Positions 39,481-50,654 of a stretch of DNA of 64,000 bases are shown here, in pieces. Position 1 is the stretch's first letter, and every line of letters starts with the position of its first letter. A program made the position numbers and the translations under genes. The notes beneath the pieces were generated by a model. The model had not been told where the DNA came from. It saw only the letters and a list, made by a program, of their open reading frames with translations, and did not search any database. The stretch comes from Dipteronia dyeriana (lineage: Eukaryota; Streptophyta; Magnoliopsida; Sapindales; Sapindaceae): contig CM065298.1 of NCBI GenBank assembly GCA_032871835.1, forward strand, positions 12,343,096 to 12,407,095, given 5' to 3'.

Positions 39481-39585
39481 TTGAATCCGTCATATTAAAA
39501 ATCCTATTCGGAATTTATAGAGCATTAATTCAGCTTCCATTGGAGTGAAACACATCGATGGAATTAATAAGTAAATTTCCAATTT

Positions 39586-39720
39586 TTAATTGAGTTAGAG
39601 TTCCAATATCGGTGACTCTATCCGACCTGTGATACATTTATTTTTCCGATCCAAAGAAAGGTAAACAATTCTCTAACTTTCTTCTAAATTTAGTATAAAT
39701 CATCATTGGTATCAGAGCAT
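39586..39720 (+). other. LTR end and primer-binding site of an opposite-strand element
   Basis: TTGGTATCAGAGCA at 39706-39719 matches the initiator-Met tRNA primer-binding site of copia elements, in plus orientation. It follows an LTR-like end (AAATCATCA). The sequence right after it is the end of the minus-strand LTR at 39721, so the plus-oriented element was cut by that insertion. Confidence 0.55.
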
Positions 39721-39997
39721 TGTTGAATGTATTCCGGTTTTTGATGACATTGAGATGTTTTATCTTTTACTCTGCTTTCTCTATTTCTCACTATATTGTA
39801 TTTTACGTAGTAATACTTCACAGACAATTATATTCTTTTCTATTGTATTAACTGCTTGCCTTTTATAGACTAACAAGAGCAGTTGATATCTGGTAACTGT
39901 TACTGTAGTTATCTGGATACATTGGGTTGGACTTCATGGGCCAATGCCATGGTATTGGGCTTGGACCCATCTTGGGTGTACCCAATTAAAACCAACA
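39721..39997 (-). repeat. 3' LTR (277 bp) of the central copia element
   Basis: On the minus strand it starts TGTTGGTTTTAATTGGG at 39997 and ends TTCAACA at 39721, so its short inverted ends are TGTTG and CAACA. It contains TCTATAAAAGGCAAGC (about 39857-39872), a good TATA box. GCGAATGGGAGA just upstream is the polypurine tract. No matching 5' LTR was found. Confidence 0.75.
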
Positions 39998-41112
39998 TCT
40001 CCCATTCGCACAAGTGGGTCCAACATAACTCCATTAGAAACAGCACATTTATGATATCATCATAAAATTATAAAAGAGTATTCATACAGATAAATATACC
40101 GTGTGACCTATGAACAATCAATATAAATAAGAGAAGCTTTGGAATCTCAATTGTAAATCCATTATTTACAAGAGATACAACATTGTTCATTTGTTATGTC
40201 CTAGATTTAATTTCTTAAATTTTTATCAGTCCAAAAAGCATACTTAACCCTCAAAAAGCTATGCTTGACTTTATCACACTTTTCATGTATTTACAATTGT
40301 ATCTCCATATACAATTGGCTAGCCGGTAAATACATAATTAAGATAAAAATTTATTAAATCTTCCCATTCCATCTTTGTCTTTTAGTCTCCAAAACAGCTG
40401 CTACTTTAGATATGTCCCATAGGCTGGATTATTATAACCATAGAAATAACATGCTAAATGTGCTAACACTATTCTGTCACTTCAAGACAAAGTGAATAGT
40501 CATAAGGACATCATTTGAAGGTTTTTAATATAACTTCAGTGGAACTTACACAATGAGGAAGCAGGGATTCATTCTCTCATTTTCCATATCGGCTACAAAT
40601 AGCACAAGCGGTATGAAACACGTGTTACATCGATCTTCATTTTAAATATGAATGGCTATGTCTTTTCTTAAATCACTGTACATATTCAAGTTCAGTCACA
40701 CACCCTACGACTAACCTGAGTTCTTAAAAGCTCACCACCTTTTAGCGCCATATTAAGATCTCACATCTGGATTAATCAGGCATCAATGATAATAGGGTCT
40801 ATCATGATCGGTTCTAAGATATTTATATGTATATTTGTTAAGAACATCATTTTGACATAGTCAATGCGACATTTTCATATATATTTATACAAGCTCCTTT
40901 AAGAATATATTTCTCATATATCCCTTAATATATATGTGTCTCATCTCAGCTTGTTTCTCTAAACAACTGAGGCGACCGCAGGTGTAAGAATGTTGGTCTC
41001 AACCTGATGACATAATTATATGTGAAATATAACATGCTAGTACAATTTCAAACAAAAATCAATTTAATTATAACTATAATAACATCGTTTAGTACAGTGA
41101 TTCAATCTATCA
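39998..41112 (-). other. 3' non-coding part of the central copia element
   Basis: It lies between the RNase H stop and the polypurine tract. It is clearly related to 32327-33480 in the left arm and to its mirror in the right arm, with shared blocks such as ATAGGGTCTATCATGAT, TATATGTGTCTCATCTCAGC and AACACGTGTTACA-like sequence. No gene. Confidence 0.65.
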
Positions 41113-44100
41113 TTATAATCTGTGCAACCCTAATGACTTGGGATGTGACTCATAAACATCTATAGTCACAGCTTTAGTGAGAAGATCAACTACCATCTCA
41201 TGGGTTGAAATGTATTGAATCATTACTTCTTTCTTCAACACGATATCTCTGACAAAATTATATTTTATCTCTATGTGTTTGGATTTACTGTGATACTTGG
41301 AGCTTTAGTATTAGCAATTGCTGCTTGACTATCACAGTAAATGGTTACTGACTTCCCTTTTTCTTTAGAGACATCCAAATCTTCTATAAACCTTTTGAGC
41401 CAGACAGCTTCTTGTACTGCTGTTGAACAAGCCACAAATTCGGCCTCCATAGTTGATAGAGCAATACATGTCTATTTCTTGCTACTCCAAGAGATATCAC
41501 TATCACTGAGTAGGAAATCATATCCAGATGTTGATTTTCGCTCATTCAGATCACCTCCCCAATCGGTATCTGTGTATCCAATGAGACGTAAATCTCCACC
41601 TTGGTAACAAAGGGAGTAATCAGCAGTACCCTTACTGATAGGGACACGTCATTGTAGTGTCATCAAATATGAACATTTAAGTTCGGCCTCGCAAGGGCGT
41701 AAGTCATAAAGACTAGCACAACGGTAAGCAAGGGATCAATCCACATGGAGGTGGGATTCACTGACTATCTTTAATTCTAGCTATTATTACAACACTCCGA
41801 GCGGACTCGTGTGTTGAGTGTGCGGAAAAGTGAATAATAATATAACTAAATAACTTATATAAATGATATATACAATGATAGATGGAATGGAGATATGCAT
41901 GAAATTTGGTTACACTAGGGAACCGACTCAACTGTGATAATCCTACTAATTACGTTCTAGACTTACATAATCCTCAAATTTGCAAGTATATCATAGTCTC
42001 GTATCCCCTTAATTAATCTCTAATCTCTCTCGATGTCTTAGAGATAGTATCCATATATACCCGAAATCTCTTTCGAGCAATCCGGACAATATATTTGAAC
42101 CCATTAAGCACGTGGAATACAAATCGATCCCTATACGCTAGCCTAGTGGTTCTAGCACTTTCTAGTCAAGCATAGTGAATGTTTATCTAAGTATTGTCAA
42201 ATGCGTCTCCTCTGGGTACATATCATCTAACCATGGATCAATTACAAAGTGATTAATTAAGCAAATGCTTTAAGCACTCAAAACATCCATATAACAACAC
42301 AAGCACAAGAAAAATGTCGGTGGTCTTTACTTCTATGTCAAAGATTCGGTTTAGTCAACTCCCTAGGATGACTAAACATGAGAAACAAGTTTACCTAACA
42401 ACTATATGCAACAATGTGATTATTATATCATTAAGAACATTCAATTTAGGTTAAAGGTTCATCCTCTTGATTAGGGAATTTTTCCACAATCAATTCATCA
42501 CCCAATCCTGTCACGTGGATGGATAATCGTGTCTTATTACAAAGACCCTTAAGAACAAGGATATGAACCAAGGTCAATTTAGCAACTAAAAGCCTGAACT
42601 GAAACCTTTTCTACTCTTTGGGGATAAAATCCATATTACTCAAATTACTCAATACATGGAATTTCAAGTCATCCATCAATCAATCAACAATCATGGGTAT
42701 CTAATTTCTACTCTAAATTACAACTACTCCTAAACCCAATCATGGACACATATTGATTTCTAACAATTCATACACATACATATCATATTAAGAGCATAAA
42801 AACACATATATCAAAGAGCAAAACAAAACCCAAATGAATTTAAGACCAATCAATACATTTATTACACAAGTGTAGGTTTACAATATCCCCAAATTGGTGG
42901 AATACATCAAAGAATACAAGAAATACAAAGAAATGAGTAAATAAGAGCAAACCCTTGAAGACAAGTCCTCCAAAGATGCTCCTAGCCTTCCTAGCTTGGT
43001 TTTGGCTCCTAATTCCTATGTAATCTACTCTAAGATGAATGGAGGAAGTGTATTGTGGTGAGGTGGAGGTGTATGGTGAGCTCCTATGGAGGAAAAACCT
43101 CCATGGGAGAAAGAGGTGAAAGAAAATGGAAGAAGAAGAGAAGAGGCTTGAGAAGGGGAAAAGAGGGGAATAGAGCTCTCAATAATGAGGAGAAAAAGTG
43201 GTATTTATAGTGTGGGAGGTTAAGGCAAGACTTTTGGGTGAAAAGACAAGAATACCCCTCTAAAAATGGCTGAAAAATGCATTTCTGCCAAGATTTGCAG
43301 TACGATGTGCTGTACGCATCAATACAGCGAATCGCACATCAATTTTTGGAGCTTGCTGCCCTTCTACGCGGTACAAAACGAGGTTTGCAAATTTGTCTCG
43401 CGCAGTTGCGTACCGCACCTCTGCGCACCATTACGAAAATGGTCATAACTTTCTCTAAAAACCTCAGAATTGCGATCTGTAAAGTGAGTTGAAAATAAGA
43501 ACTTCGGGCCTTTCTGAAAAGTGGTTATGGGTGATGTAGTTCGATCGGAGGAGAGAGATATGACATTCTAAAGTTGGGGTGTCTGCATAAGCTATTCCAA
43601 ATTCTGTCATTTAACCTCCAAAACTCTTCAATTAAGCTCAAATACCTTCCGTAGGGAACATGTACCTATACAAGGCTCACAAACACATCAAATACCAAAA
43701 TATACTCTAAAACAAGAACAAAAGTGAGGTAATGGGGACCTCAAATAGGTATATAAATTGTTCCGATCAGCAACCCAATGTTTCTTTCCAGGATTGGATT
43801 GATATCTACTTACGAAACCAACCGCATAGCAGATATCAGGTCTTGTACACATCATAGCATACATGAGACTGCCGATAGCACTAGAATAAGGAACATTTTT
43901 CATTTTTTCAATTTCTTGAGGAGTTTTAGGACACATGTCGAAACTAAGAGTTTGTCCCTTTGATATAGTGTATCCATAGGCTTACAATCAACCATGTTAA
44001 AACGTTCAAGAATTTTCCTTATATAAGGCTCTTGCGACATAGCAAGAAGTTTCTTCGAACGATCTCTTGTAATTTTGACTCCTAAAATATAGGCAGCCTC

Positions 44101-46460
44101 ACCCATATTTTTCATCTCAAATTTTGAAGATAACCATTTCTTAATGGTCAACACAAACTCTTTACAATTTCCAGCCAACAAAATATAGTCCACATATAAA
44201 GATAATATCACATACTTATCTTTATTTCATTTTATATACACACAATGGTCTTCTTCAGCAATTTTGAACCCATAAGACATAACAGCCTGATGGAACCGTA
44301 GGTACCATTGTCTGGATGATTGTTTCAAACCATATATTGACCTTTTGAGCTTACAAACTTTACGCTCCTCGCCTTTTGAAACAAAATTTACAGGCTGTTC
44401 CATGTAAATTTCTTCATCCAGTTTCCCATTGAGAAACACTGTTTTTACATCCATTTGATGCAATTCTAGGTCCATATGTGCTACGATTGCCAGAATGAGG
44501 CGTATTGAAGCAAACCTAACCACTGAGGAAAAAGTTTCTTCATAGTCAATACCCTATTGTTGAGTATAACCTTTTGCGATTAAGCGCGCTTTATGTCCCT
44601 CTACTGTGCCATCCACCTTTCTTTTGATACGAAGAACCCATTTATTACCAATGGCTTTTCTTCCAGGCGGCAAGTCAACCAAGTCCCAGACATGGTTACT
44701 TTTTATCGAATCCATCTCCTCTTGTATAGCTTTTATCCATAATTCTTTATCAGGTGAGTTGAGAGCCTCATTAACATTTTTAGGCTCATCAGAATCATGT
44801 GAAACAATCATAAATGCTTCCCCTTCAATCTCAAAACGATGACAAGGAACATTTCCACAATTGCTTCTATGAGTTGGTAAATCCAAAAATGTTGTCTCAA
44901 CAACTTTATTACTCCCACTAGGATCAAAAGGTCCAGGTAGATCTGTATTTATTTTAAGTGGAGTATCACTCCCACTAGGGACAGAAGTCCCAAATAGATC
45001 CACATTAACTTCTAGTGGAGTATTTAGATTTGATTCATCGTTTTGATTACCCAATTCGTAGAATCGGATATCTCTAGCAACTTCACCTCTATTAGGAAAT
45101 TCACTCTCTAAAAAGTTCACATTTCGTGATTTTATCTCAGTCACACTTCCATCTGAGTTTTCACCTATGAGTACATATCCCTGTGAATGCTCAGAGTATC
45201 TAACAAAGATACATTTCTTTCCTCTTGCACCCAATTTTTCATATTTTTCAAATGGATCATGTACGTAACCCGCGCACCCCCCAGGTCGCAGATATGTTAA
45301 GTCAGGTTTCCTACCTGTCCATAACTCATAAGGTGTGGAAGTAACCGACTTTGTGGGGACTCGATTAAGTACATATGTGGCAGTTAGCAAAGCATCTCCC
45401 CAATAGTGTACTAGTAGATTGCTTGAGCCATCATAGACCTAACCATTTCAAGTAATGTTCTATTCCTCCTTTCAGCTACACCATTTTGTTGTGGAGTCCT
45501 AGGAATAGTTAACTGTCTTTGAATACCTTTTTCATCAGACAATTCCTTTAATTGATCTGAAAGGTATTCACGTCTCCTGTCAGTACGTAATTTTTTAACC
45601 CTTTTATCTAATTGATTCTCTACTAAATTCAAGTATGATTTGAAACAATCCAATGCTTCAGACTTATGAGTAATCAAGTAGACATAACCAAAATGGGTAA
45701 AGTCATCTATGAATGTAATAAAGTATGAGGCACCATGCCTTACTTTTACACTCATTGGACCACAAATGTCAGAGTGAATTAATTGTAATGGATTTTCAGC
45801 TCTAGTTCCCTTTCCAAATGGTTTTCTAGTTGTTTTTCCAGTTAGACAATTTTCACAGATAGGTAACTCTATTTTATTAAATGAACCTAAGAGGCCTTAT
45901 CTAGCCAATCTGTTCATCCTATCTTGGTCAATATGACCTAGTCTAGCATGCCAAATGTTCGCTTCAACATAGACATCATTAGCGGAAGCAATTAATGAAA
46001 AACAACCATTATCATAATTAAAACCGTCCAACTCGGTATTTAATACAATAAAACCATTCAACAAATATCCAGTACCAATACGAACAGAATTATAAATAAT
46101 ATCTATACAACCACCATAAAAGTTAAGTTCGTAACCTAAACTTAAGAGGACAATAATTGAAACTAAATTTCGTCAAATCTCAGGAGCATATAAAACATCA
46201 TGGAGATAAAGTATTTGACCACCATGCAACATTAATTTGCAAGTGCCAATACCCTTCACTTCAACTCTCGAGTTGTTCCCCACATAAATCCATCTAGTCC
46301 CCTAACAGATCCGACGATATTCTACGAATGATGTTCTGTCTTAGTTACATGGTCTGTGGCTCATGAGTCTACAGTCCCCAAAGGACGAGATTCAGTAAGT
46401 GAAACAGAACTAGAAACCAAATCATAGTTATCAGTTATTAAGTTGGGTCATACCTTTTTC
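41113..46460 (-). pseudogene. Copia pol (protease, integrase, RT, RNase H), dead, central element
   Basis: From high to low coordinates: protease, integrase zinc finger (HARLGHID ... CENCLTGK) at 45780-45970, and integrase core at 45411-45755 (FIDDF, LRTD, NGVAERRN, a DDE set). RT follows at 43770-44720 (LHQMDVKTVFLNGKLDEEIY, GLKQSSRQW), then RNase H (DSQAAIANTK, STIEAEFVA) at 41113-41635. The motifs fit the Tnt1/Tork side of Ty1-copia. Visible breaks: the protease active-site Gly codon is TGA; a frameshift and a stop near 45400; TAG after KGYTQQ; a TGA at 44224-44226; and the RT catalytic YVDD reads YVDY (near 44185). A 2134-bp LTR-like insert at 41636-43769 splits RT from RNase H and removed about 20 bp at its edge. 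The element cannot be autonomous. Confidence 0.9.
41636..43769 (+). mobile_element. Solo-LTR-like insert in the copia pol gene
   Basis: It interrupts the copia reading frame after GKKHWVA and before KGTADYSL. It begins TGATAGGGACACGTC and ends TTGTTCCGATCA. TG...CA ends and the ACACGTC start link it to the solo LTR at 36145. It also shares the plan CGGTAAG ... GGGATC(A)A ... CACATGGAGG ... TTCACT with that element. No 5-bp TSD can be seen because copia sequence at one edge was lost. No real protein-coding gene was found inside. Confidence 0.65.
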
Positions 46461-46464
46461 GCCT

Positions 46465-47340
46465 CAGTGCACTCAAGAGCAAAATGACCCAGTTTGCCAC
46501 AATTGAAACACTTCAACTTGGCTTTGTCCTTCTTAACACTAGCACTCTTGCATCTTTTCTGATTTCCGGTCTTATTCTTGTTAAAATTCTGTTTAGGACC
46601 CTTCCTCTTTTGCTTTTGGAAGTTCATTTCTTTCCTTTGCGCATGAAGCCCTTAACCTTGCGCTTGCTGGACTCAGCCATATAAAGCTGACCGGAAGCTT
46701 TAGCTGCCTCTAGGCGCTCTTCTTCCAGTTCAACATGACGAGATATATCATCAAAAGTCTTGATATTATCATTGTGGGTCATGTTAATCTTCATGTTTTC
46801 CCAGCTATTAGGACGAGACCGGATCACAGCTTGAATATGTTGCTCATCAGTTAAAGTATGACCTATAGACTTCAATTCACGTATCATGTTTGACATCTCT
46901 CTCAGGTGCTGCCTCATATCATGATTTTAGCACTTCCTGTAGGTGTCAAACTTAATTGTAAGTCTCCTAAGTTTGGTAGTAGAAGTACCACCAAACTTGT
47001 CCTTCAACGCAATCCACATGTCTTGCGCAGTGTCATACTCTTCATATACACACATGAGAGCATCAATCATGCTACTTAGCATCGTTATGCGAGCTAGACT
47101 GTTTTTTCTTTTCCAGGTCTGATATGTTTCCATATCTCTCCTGTGTTAGGTAGTGCTACCATCTTGTGGTTCTACTATAGTGTTCGTAAGAGTTTCCAGA
47201 GCCTCTTGCTCTTCAAGGATTAGCTGAATTTTTCGGTGCCACATCTCATAATTGTCACCATTAAGCTTCTCTCCCTTGTTCAACTCAGCAACAATTGACT
47301 TAGATGCAAAAGTCATTCCTTGAAATTTTATGTAACACAT
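46465..47340 (-). pseudogene. Copia gag with CCHC zinc knuckle, dead, central element
   Basis: Starts MCYIKFQGMTFASKSIVAEL. Typical gag blocks follow: LNGDNYEMWHRKIQLIL, the UBN2-like part (DMWIALKDKFGGTS, LRREMSN-like LREMSNMIREL, MTHNDNIKTFDDI), then CFNCGKLGHFALEC (CCHC) at about 46470-46515. Two in-frame TAA stops (47146-47148 and 46925-46927) stand where a Gln codon CAA is expected, so both look like C-to-T changes. A further stop at 46624 and a frameshift precede the zinc knuckle. The protein would have formed the capsid-like particle. Confidence 0.85.
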
Positions 47341-47703
47341 AGTCTAATTAATAGTTATTCTAGCATGATTTTCTAATAATTTCACACTTAGCACAAATGC
47401 TATGCAACAAACTTACACTAAAAAATATAATAATAAGAATATTGGGATAGGAATCGAAACAAGAATCAAAGCTCTTGATCATCATCCAAGTCCACAACAT
47501 TCACTAATTTATATTTATTATTGTCCTTTGTGCAAAATCAGTTCTAACATTGTATCTTACAATTTAGAACACCCATTTTGAATAACCACAAGTATATTAA
47601 AAGTATGCACAATCATGTATACAAATATCCCATTTCATTAATGACAAAGAGTTTATATACATTAAGAGTATTTACAAATATATACTTCCCAAGAATTACA
47701 ATA
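47341..47703. other. Spacer between the unrecognised ORF and gag
   Basis: AT-rich non-coding DNA with no recognisable motif; it is the immediate leader of the gag frame. Confidence 0.4.
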
Positions 47704-48622
47704 TCAATCAGTAATTCTAAAACTCTCTAGGATTTCATACAAGATTTTCTCAAAGTGTGCAAAGATACTTTGCTTATCATTTACAAATAGGTAGCAATTC
47801 TCATCTACCCTAAACCTTTTAATTGCAGATATTACATACCATCCTTCACTGACTTTACAATGTATTTGTGATCTCAAATTAGCACCCGTGCTATAGGCCA
47901 CATGCCTTTTGAGGTTTCTATATACTTGAATATCTTGATATTCTAATATAGTTGTTAATGCTTCACTGAAGGTGGTAAATTTATCTGCGTCTAGAGAGGG
48001 AGGCTAACATCTCAATGTTATTTTGTAGTAGTTCATCTGGTAAAACCTTAAGAAGTGCGTGAATTATGTCTTTCCATATAAGCTCTATTCCACCATCACT
48101 CCAAGGCCATTCAGAAACTATGAGATCCCCAAACCTTAACAACTGTTCATATAAACTAGTGCTAAAATCCATTTTATGATCTTCTAGTTTGTTTATGAAC
48201 TTAGCAAGAGACTTTTCGAAATTCCTATATCTTTCAATATCCACTTCATCTATCTCCATTCTTGGAGACTGTTGACTTTCATCGTCCCCGAGTGTCCCAG
48301 GTATATACTCATCAATAGTATTTTCCTCTGTGGATATTTCATCTGAAAATGGTGAAAAATCTTATACCAATTGCAGTGAATTTTCCTCCACCAACAGTGG
48401 TGAGTACTCCTCTTGAGGATCAGAGTCATCCGACAATGGTGAATTATTTTCAACCAATTGTAGTGACTTTTCCTCCACCGATAGTGTTGAGTACTCCTCT
48501 TGAGGATCAGAGTCATCCGACAATTGTGAATCATTTTCTACCAATTGTGGTGAATATTCCTCCACCGACAGTGGTGAGTACTCCTCTTGAGGATCGGATT
48601 CAGATGAGCTATGATTACTCAT
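47704..48622 (-). pseudogene. Unrecognised ORF with 29-codon tandem repeats, broken
   Basis: On the minus strand an ATG at 48622 opens a Ser/Glu/Asp-rich part with at least three 87-bp, 29-codon repeats (unit core SDPQEEYSPLSVEE; starts at 48581, 48494 and 48407). A non-repetitive, protein-like part follows: KSLAKFINKLEDHKM, LYEQLLRFGDLIVSEWPW, IIHALLKVLPDELLQNNIEM, then after a break LRSQIHCKVSEGWYVISAIK and NDKQSIFAHFEKILYEIL, ending FRITD and TGA. Two lesions are visible: a TAA at about 48362-48364 inside the repeat region, and a 4-bp duplication near 48003-48006 that shifts frame. The inverted copy at 49674-49937 lacks that 4-bp duplication. It is not gag or pol. It may be a captured host gene or an extra ORF of the retroelement. 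I recognise no family. Confidence 0.6.
48407..48600. repeat. 87-bp in-frame tandem repeats
   Basis: CTCCTCTTGAGGATC recurs at 48407, 48494 and 48581, exactly 87 bp apart, with most of the intervening sequence conserved. The period is a multiple of three, so the repeats encode a 29-residue acidic unit. Confidence 0.9.
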
Positions 48623-48764
48623 TTCCTCAATCTACAGAGAAATGAAAAACAGATACCATTAATAATTTGTTAGTAAAATTTTGAGAACTTATAAAAATTT
48701 ATCGGGCATATTTAACTTCCACTGGAGCGAAAATTAAGTCAATGGAATTAATAAATTTTTTTGC

Positions 48765-49030
48765 CGGAAAACCACCATGGTCACAGGAAAACCACTTCGA
48801 TTTGTCGAAAAACCGCTTAAAAAAATTGTCCGGAAAGTGACCGGAAAACTTCGTCGAAAAGTGACCAAAAAACTTCATTGGAAAGTGACCGAAAAACTTC
48901 ACAGGGAAGTGGTAGGAAATCTTCACCGGAAATCGTTACCGGAAACCGCCATAGGAAACCGCAGTCGAAAACTGCCACCGAAAACTGTCGTCAAAAACCG
49001 TTGACGGAAATCGCTCCGGTGGCCGGTTAC
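48765..49030. repeat. GTGACCGGAAAACTTC minisatellite
   Basis: Units of 15-20 bp on the theme GTGACC(G/A)(G/A)AAAACTTC and CCGGAAACCG. The array is related to those at 39240 and 50340. It is open in the plus frame (48777-49004) but with repeat-driven composition, so it is not called as a gene. Confidence 0.8.
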
Positions 49031-49673
49031 CAAGTCACCACATCAGTGCCACGTGTCCTCCAATTACACGACCATTTGTCAAATTTTTCATACACCATTG
49101 ACATGTGTCACAAGTTGAATGGTCCAAATTCAACAAAACAAATTGAATTAAATTTGCCCACCGTCATCAGGTGTGGTGTAACCCCCGCACCACCTTTCCT
49201 TCATCGTCCGATCATCGGACCACCATCATTTGGTTCCAAATTTTATTATAATTCCATTAATGCCCTTATGTTTGGAAGTTGGATCAGAGGTGAGTCACAC
49301 TCGTCGCCTCTAAGGCACATGTTACTATTCATTTTCTTCAACCTCATGAACAAAATTTCTGGAAAAATTTGTTTCCGATCCAGTTTTCAATTGCTTCGTT
49401 CTCACTCGTTACTAAACCAAATTTTGCGATCCTGGCATCTATAGAAAGCTTGGAATCTCTAGTTTCTAACGATACCATTTTGACAATAAATTACTGCCAT
49501 TTTTACCCTTTACGACTCTCTCAAAGTTTTAGTTTTACGGCTCTATGCCTTAATGTTTATAGGCATAAAAGTAAGTCTCATGGCATATTAACACAAATTG
49601 AAACAAACTGAATGGAGTCATAATAATTGTATAGTAAATTCAAAACGAAATTATATGTTTTACTTGTTCAACT
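49031..49673. other. Non-coding segment between minisatellite and inverted ORF copy
   Basis: Contains CCACGTGTCC and several CACATG-type words but no recognisable domain. It looks like LTR or leader DNA of the same retroelement group. Confidence 0.35.
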
Positions 49674-49937
49674 ACGACAAAATAACATTGAGATGTTAGC
49701 CTCTCTAGAAGCAGATAAATTTACCACCTTCAGTGAAGCATTAACAACTATATTAGAATATCGAGATATTCAAGTATATAGAAACCTCAAAAGGCATGTG
49801 GCCTGTAGCACGGATGCTAATTTGAGATCACAAAGACATTGTAAAGTTAGTGAAGGATGGTATGCAATATATGCATTTAGAAGGTTTAGGGTAGATGGGA
49901 ATTGCTACCTATTTGTAAATGATAAGCAAAGTATGGC
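49674..49937 (+). pseudogene. Inverted partial copy of the unrecognised ORF
   Basis: In plus orientation this repeats the C-terminal part of the ORF at 47704-48622 (QNNIEMLASLEADKFTTF ... LRSQRHCKVSEGWYAIYAFR ... NDKQS) at high identity, and it is open throughout. It ends abruptly after NDKQS, where leader-type sequence begins. Together with 47760-48026 it forms inverted repeats of about 265 bp with a 1.65-kb spacer. Confidence 0.65.
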
Positions 49938-50173
49938 AATAATCTCCAGAACATATAATCACATATATATGTATACAATCATGCCATCTAAAACGAAATA
50001 TAACAAGTGTGTGGTGTTATGCCATTATTGAATTGTGAAGTATTCAAAACGTGAATAACAATTCCTGAACATGGCATTTCTACCAGAATACAGCCCCAAT
50101 CATGCTTTGATACCAATGTAAATAATATTCGATATAAACAAAACGAATTCGGATTTTCGATGGTGAACGGTAA
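49938..50173 (-). repeat. Leader, primer-binding site and LTR end in minus orientation
   Basis: On the minus strand, GTGAACGG ... ATCGAATATTATTTACA (LTR end) is followed by TTGGTATCAAAGCATGATTG (primer-binding site; one base differs from TTGGTATCAGAGC). A leader follows that matches 57217-57410 in inverted orientation. Only about 55 bp of LTR survive. Confidence 0.65.
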
Positions 50174-50339
50174 AAGTATGGGAAGACGGTGAGTGTATCT
50201 CACTCTCTTCCGGTGCGACTGGGCGTTGGAATACCATGCATAAGTGGTTCTTGTGTTGACACGTGGACTCACCAGAAGATGACATGTGGTGGTTCTTTTG
50301 TCTTTTGTGACAAGTGATCCATTCTCACTTTGACACGTG

Positions 50340-50640
50340 GTGTCGATGTGTTTGAAAGATACCGTTGACGGTTTTCGACCACCGGGGAATATTCCGACGA
50401 CGGTTTCAGACATCCGAAACAGTTACCGGTGCCACATCATCGCCCACCGGACCGGTTCCGGTATTTGGCCGACATGTTTTCCGGTGGCCGGTGAATAGTC
50501 CGGCGATGGTTTCCGGTGACCAATAAATGGTTTTCCGATGACCAAAGGTGGTTTTCTGATGACCAAAGATGATTTTTCGGCAATCATAAGTGGTTTTCCG
50601 GCGACTGATGGCGGTTTTTCGACGATTTTTTTTTTTTTTT
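50340..50640. repeat. CCGGTGRCCG/ACGGTTTCCGA minisatellite
   Basis: Repeats on GGTTTTCCGATGACC and TTTCCGGTGGCCGG themes, ending in a poly-T run at 50627-50640. It is another member of the array type at 39240 and 48765. Confidence 0.75.
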
Positions 50641-50654
50641 AATTTCAAATATTT

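Larger units (their letters stand above)
32327..39585 (-). mobile_element. Left inverted arm: decayed copia derivative
   Basis: Gene order on the minus strand, from high to low coordinates, is: a gag/zinc-knuckle-like remnant near 37470-37560, integrase-like remnants near 35300-35700, an RT remnant at 34086-34382 (motif LHQMD, EEIYMELPVNF), a 3' non-coding part, the polypurine tract and LTR 2. All frames are broken. Apart from a 1269-bp insert at 36145-37413 it matches the right arm at 50655-56632 end to end in reverse orientation: 7259 minus 1274 bp (insert plus one TSD) gives 5985 bp, against 5978 bp. Confidence 0.7.

Noticed and set aside
44606..44842. 78-codon plus-strand ORF (and 41341-41607)
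   Set aside because: Both are antisense shadows of the copia pol gene.
48250..48645. ORFs of 94-98 codons in other frames over the 87-bp repeats
   Set aside because: The repeat period is a multiple of three, so all frames stay open; the acidic frame was preferred because it alone continues into non-repetitive protein-like sequence.
48777..49004. Lys/Arg-rich 75-codon plus-strand ORF
   Set aside because: Its composition is explained by the GTGACCGGAAAA minisatellite.
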